Origin: Candidatus Caldarchaeum sp.
Lineage (GTDB): Archaea > Thermoproteota > Nitrososphaeria_A > Caldarchaeales > Caldarchaeaceae
Direction: 5' to 3'
Assembly: GCA_025054795.1 (NCBI GenBank)
Contig: JANWZU010000089.1
Span: 1 to 5,514 of the forward strand
DNA: 5,514 nt
In this document: positions 4,777 to 5,514 of the stretch, in pieces
Layout of the letters: each line of letters begins with the position of its first letter
Numbering within the stretch: the first letter of the stretch is position 1
Notes under the pieces: model-generated
The model's database searches: none
Told to the model about the DNA's origin: nothing
The model's input: the letters and a program-made list of their open reading frames with translations, nothing else
Made by a program: the position numbers and the translations under genes

Positions 4777-5125
4777 CTTTGCGTCGGAGTCGTGTGGCTA
4801 TCGTTGTGTAGAGGCCTATCTGAGCCATTATGCCGTATATCCCAGCTATGAGGTCTCCGACCAAGCCTGCGACGTAGAGAGGTGCGAGTATTTTCCATAG
4901 ACGCTGTATTCTCGATGGGTTGAGGACCACAGCAGCCGCCGTGACGAGCAGCGGAATGCCTGCAGCCAGGTCTATCGCTCCTCCGGCTCTCAGCGCTGCG
5001 TCTCCTCCGTTCCAGAACCTGAAGCTGTCTGGGGGCCTTCCGGGTGCTATGTCGAGGAGGAAGAGGCCGCTGTAGAAGACGCCTAAAGCCGCCACGAGCA
5101 TCAGCAAGCCAGCTGGTCTGCTCAA
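4766..5125 (-). CDS. Small membrane protein, three predicted helices, operon leader gene
   Basis: A 119-aa hydrophobic protein of unknown family. Helices are near residues 6-24 (GLLMLVAALGVFYSGLFLL), 44-64 (around GGAIDLAAGIPLLVTAAAVVL) and 75-100 (around LYVAGLVGDLIAGIYGIMA), with a basic end RLRRKVEA suggesting a cytoplasmic C-terminus. The open frame extends to an ATG at 5212, but that codon lies inside the last CRISPR repeat and the extension is not membrane-protein-like. A TATA-like box at 5149-5160 points to TTG 5125 as a leaderless start; ATG 5101 is the alternative. It is the first gene of an operon with another membrane protein (11-bp overlap) and a RadB-like ATPase. Confidence 0.65.
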   Translation of the reverse strand: MSRPAGLLMLVAALGVFYSGLFLLDIAPGRPPDSFRFWNGGDAALRAGGAIDLAAGIPLLVTAAAVVLNPSRIQRLWKILAPLYVAGLVGDLIAGIYGIMAQIGLYTTIATRLRRKVEA

Positions 5126-5148
5126 CTCGTGTAGGGCTGGTTTGCCGT

Positions 5149-5160
5149 GAATTAATCTTT
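5149..5160 (-). promoter_or_regulatory. TATA-like box of the membrane-protein/ATPase operon
   Basis: On the minus strand AAAGATTAATTC, preceded by a purine-rich GGAAA that could serve as a BRE. The box centre is 26-28 nt before TTG 5125. It lies only 46 bp from the last CRISPR repeat. Confidence 0.4.
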
Positions 5161-5163
5161 TTC

Positions 5164-5192
5164 CATCCTGTGGATGCCGGCAGCCGTCCACA
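5164..5192. repeat. Two overlapping inverted repeats between the operon promoter and the CRISPR array
   Basis: CATCC-TGT-GGATG (5164-5176) and TGTGGA (5169-5174) paired with TCCACA (5187-5192) share bases, so the two hairpins exclude each other. A GCCGGC palindrome lies in the loop of the second. They could end crRNA-precursor transcription or form a regulator site; neither is shown. Confidence 0.3.
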
Positions 5193-5194
5193 CA

Positions 5195-5213
5195 GTTGAA
5201 ACCAACTTTCAAC
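5195..5213. repeat. Hairpin running into the terminal CRISPR repeat
   Basis: GTTGAAA (5195-5201), CCAAC loop, TTTCAAC (5207-5213): a 7-bp perfect inverted repeat whose right arm is the start of the degenerate last repeat. The repeat's only mismatch (T to C at 5213) completes the outermost pair. Confidence 0.4.
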
Positions 5214-5514
5214 TCCCTCTTGCGGGATCACGACGCAGCAAGCGAGTGGCTGAGGGTACTTTCGGAATCCGATCTTTCAATTCCCTCTTGCGGGATCACT
5301 TACAGCGAACACAACATTACCCGCTGGCACCAATCTCATAATAGTCCTTTCAATTCCCTCTTGCGGGATCACGGCGTCAAACCAAGTCCCTGAGGAGCCC
5401 GAGCTGAGGGCTCTCCTTTCAATTCCCTCTTGCGGGATCACAATCGCCGAAAGGGCTGCTTGGGGATGCATGACGTGTTCTTTCAATTCCCTCTTGCGGG
5501 ATCACGGCGACCTA
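5206..5514 (-). CRISPR. CRISPR array, trailer end, 26-nt repeats (continues beyond the window)
   Basis: Five repeats at 5206-5231, 5274-5299, 5347-5372, 5416-5441 and 5480-5505. The last four are identical and the first differs at one base (5213). Spacers are 42, 47, 43 and 38 nt, all different, with a fifth cut by the window edge. Read on the minus strand the repeat begins GTGATCCCGC and ends ATTGAAAG, the 8-nt crRNA 5' handle known from many archaeal type I-A and III systems, so the array is very probably transcribed on the minus strand. The degenerate repeat at the left is then the leader-distal end, and the leader and newest spacers lie to the right, outside the window. A TCCC/GGGA pair gives a weak 4-bp internal stem. 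No cas gene is visible. Confidence 0.96.

Noticed and set aside
5126..5212. N-terminal extension of the first membrane protein up to ATG 5212 (KVGFNCVDGCRHP)
   Set aside because: It would begin inside the last CRISPR repeat and run through the hairpins and the TATA-like box; its residues are not conserved-looking.
4773..5231. A 152-aa minus-strand open frame reaching into the array
   Set aside because: It starts in a CRISPR repeat and is an Arg/Ser-rich shadow of the 119-aa membrane protein.
5232..5479. Self-targeting spacers matching this window
   Set aside because: By eye no spacer matches any other part of the window; a whole-genome search would be needed to exclude it elsewhere.
5196..5486. 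Short open frames on both strands within the array, with repeated peptides such as FNSLLRDH and VIPQEGIER
   Set aside because: These are translations of the CRISPR repeat, not protein repeats.
1..5514. Insertion sequence, tRNA or rRNA genes, riboswitches
   Set aside because: No transposase motifs, terminal repeats with target duplications, cloverleaf or known aptamer pattern was recognisable.

Overview
The window looks like part of the chromosome of a thermophilic archaeon, probably of the TACK side (crenarchaeal or aigarchaeal-like). I infer this from several things. Most transcription units have an archaeal TATA-like box 25-29 nt before a start codon with no Shine-Dalgarno, so they are probably leaderless. 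There is an archaeal-style VapBC pair, a RecA/RadB-type ATPase, a stand-alone retropepsin-like protein and a partial HEPN gene. The CRISPR array has 26-nt repeats whose minus-strand reading ends in ATTGAAAG, the classic archaeal crRNA handle. The exact lineage cannot be fixed from sequence alone.

Layout: 1-213 is the 3' end of leuC (3-isopropylmalate dehydratase large subunit, + strand). 241-531 (+) is a DUF2283 protein. It converges with, and overlaps by 33 bp, a minus-strand two-gene unit: an unrecognised 153-aa protein (788-1249) followed by a 94-aa RelE/DUF4258-like candidate toxin (499-783). 1391-1915 (+) is a composite ORF: the frameshifted first half of a HEPN-domain gene runs into the C-terminal half of a GNAT acetyltransferase. 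3049 down to 2031 (-) holds a retropepsin-like protein and a complete VapB-VapC toxin-antitoxin pair with a palindromic candidate operator at the vapB start. 3126-3518 (+) is a three-helix membrane protein.

From 5125 down to 3500 (-) lies a tight three-gene operon: two membrane proteins of unknown function, then a RadA/RadB-like ATPase that lacks the usual catalytic glutamate. The genes overlap by 11 and 4 bp, which implies coupled translation. The window ends in the trailer end of a CRISPR array (5206 to the edge, five repeats, minus-strand crRNA sense). The degenerate last repeat lies next to the operon promoter.

The middle (about 240-2660) is rich in toxin-antitoxin-type and decayed genes and parts of it are visibly AT-richer than the rest, so it reads as an accessory island. 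The best candidates for something undescribed are the 153-aa/94-aa pair facing DUF2283, and the two-membrane-protein plus RecA-like ATPase operon beside the CRISPR array.
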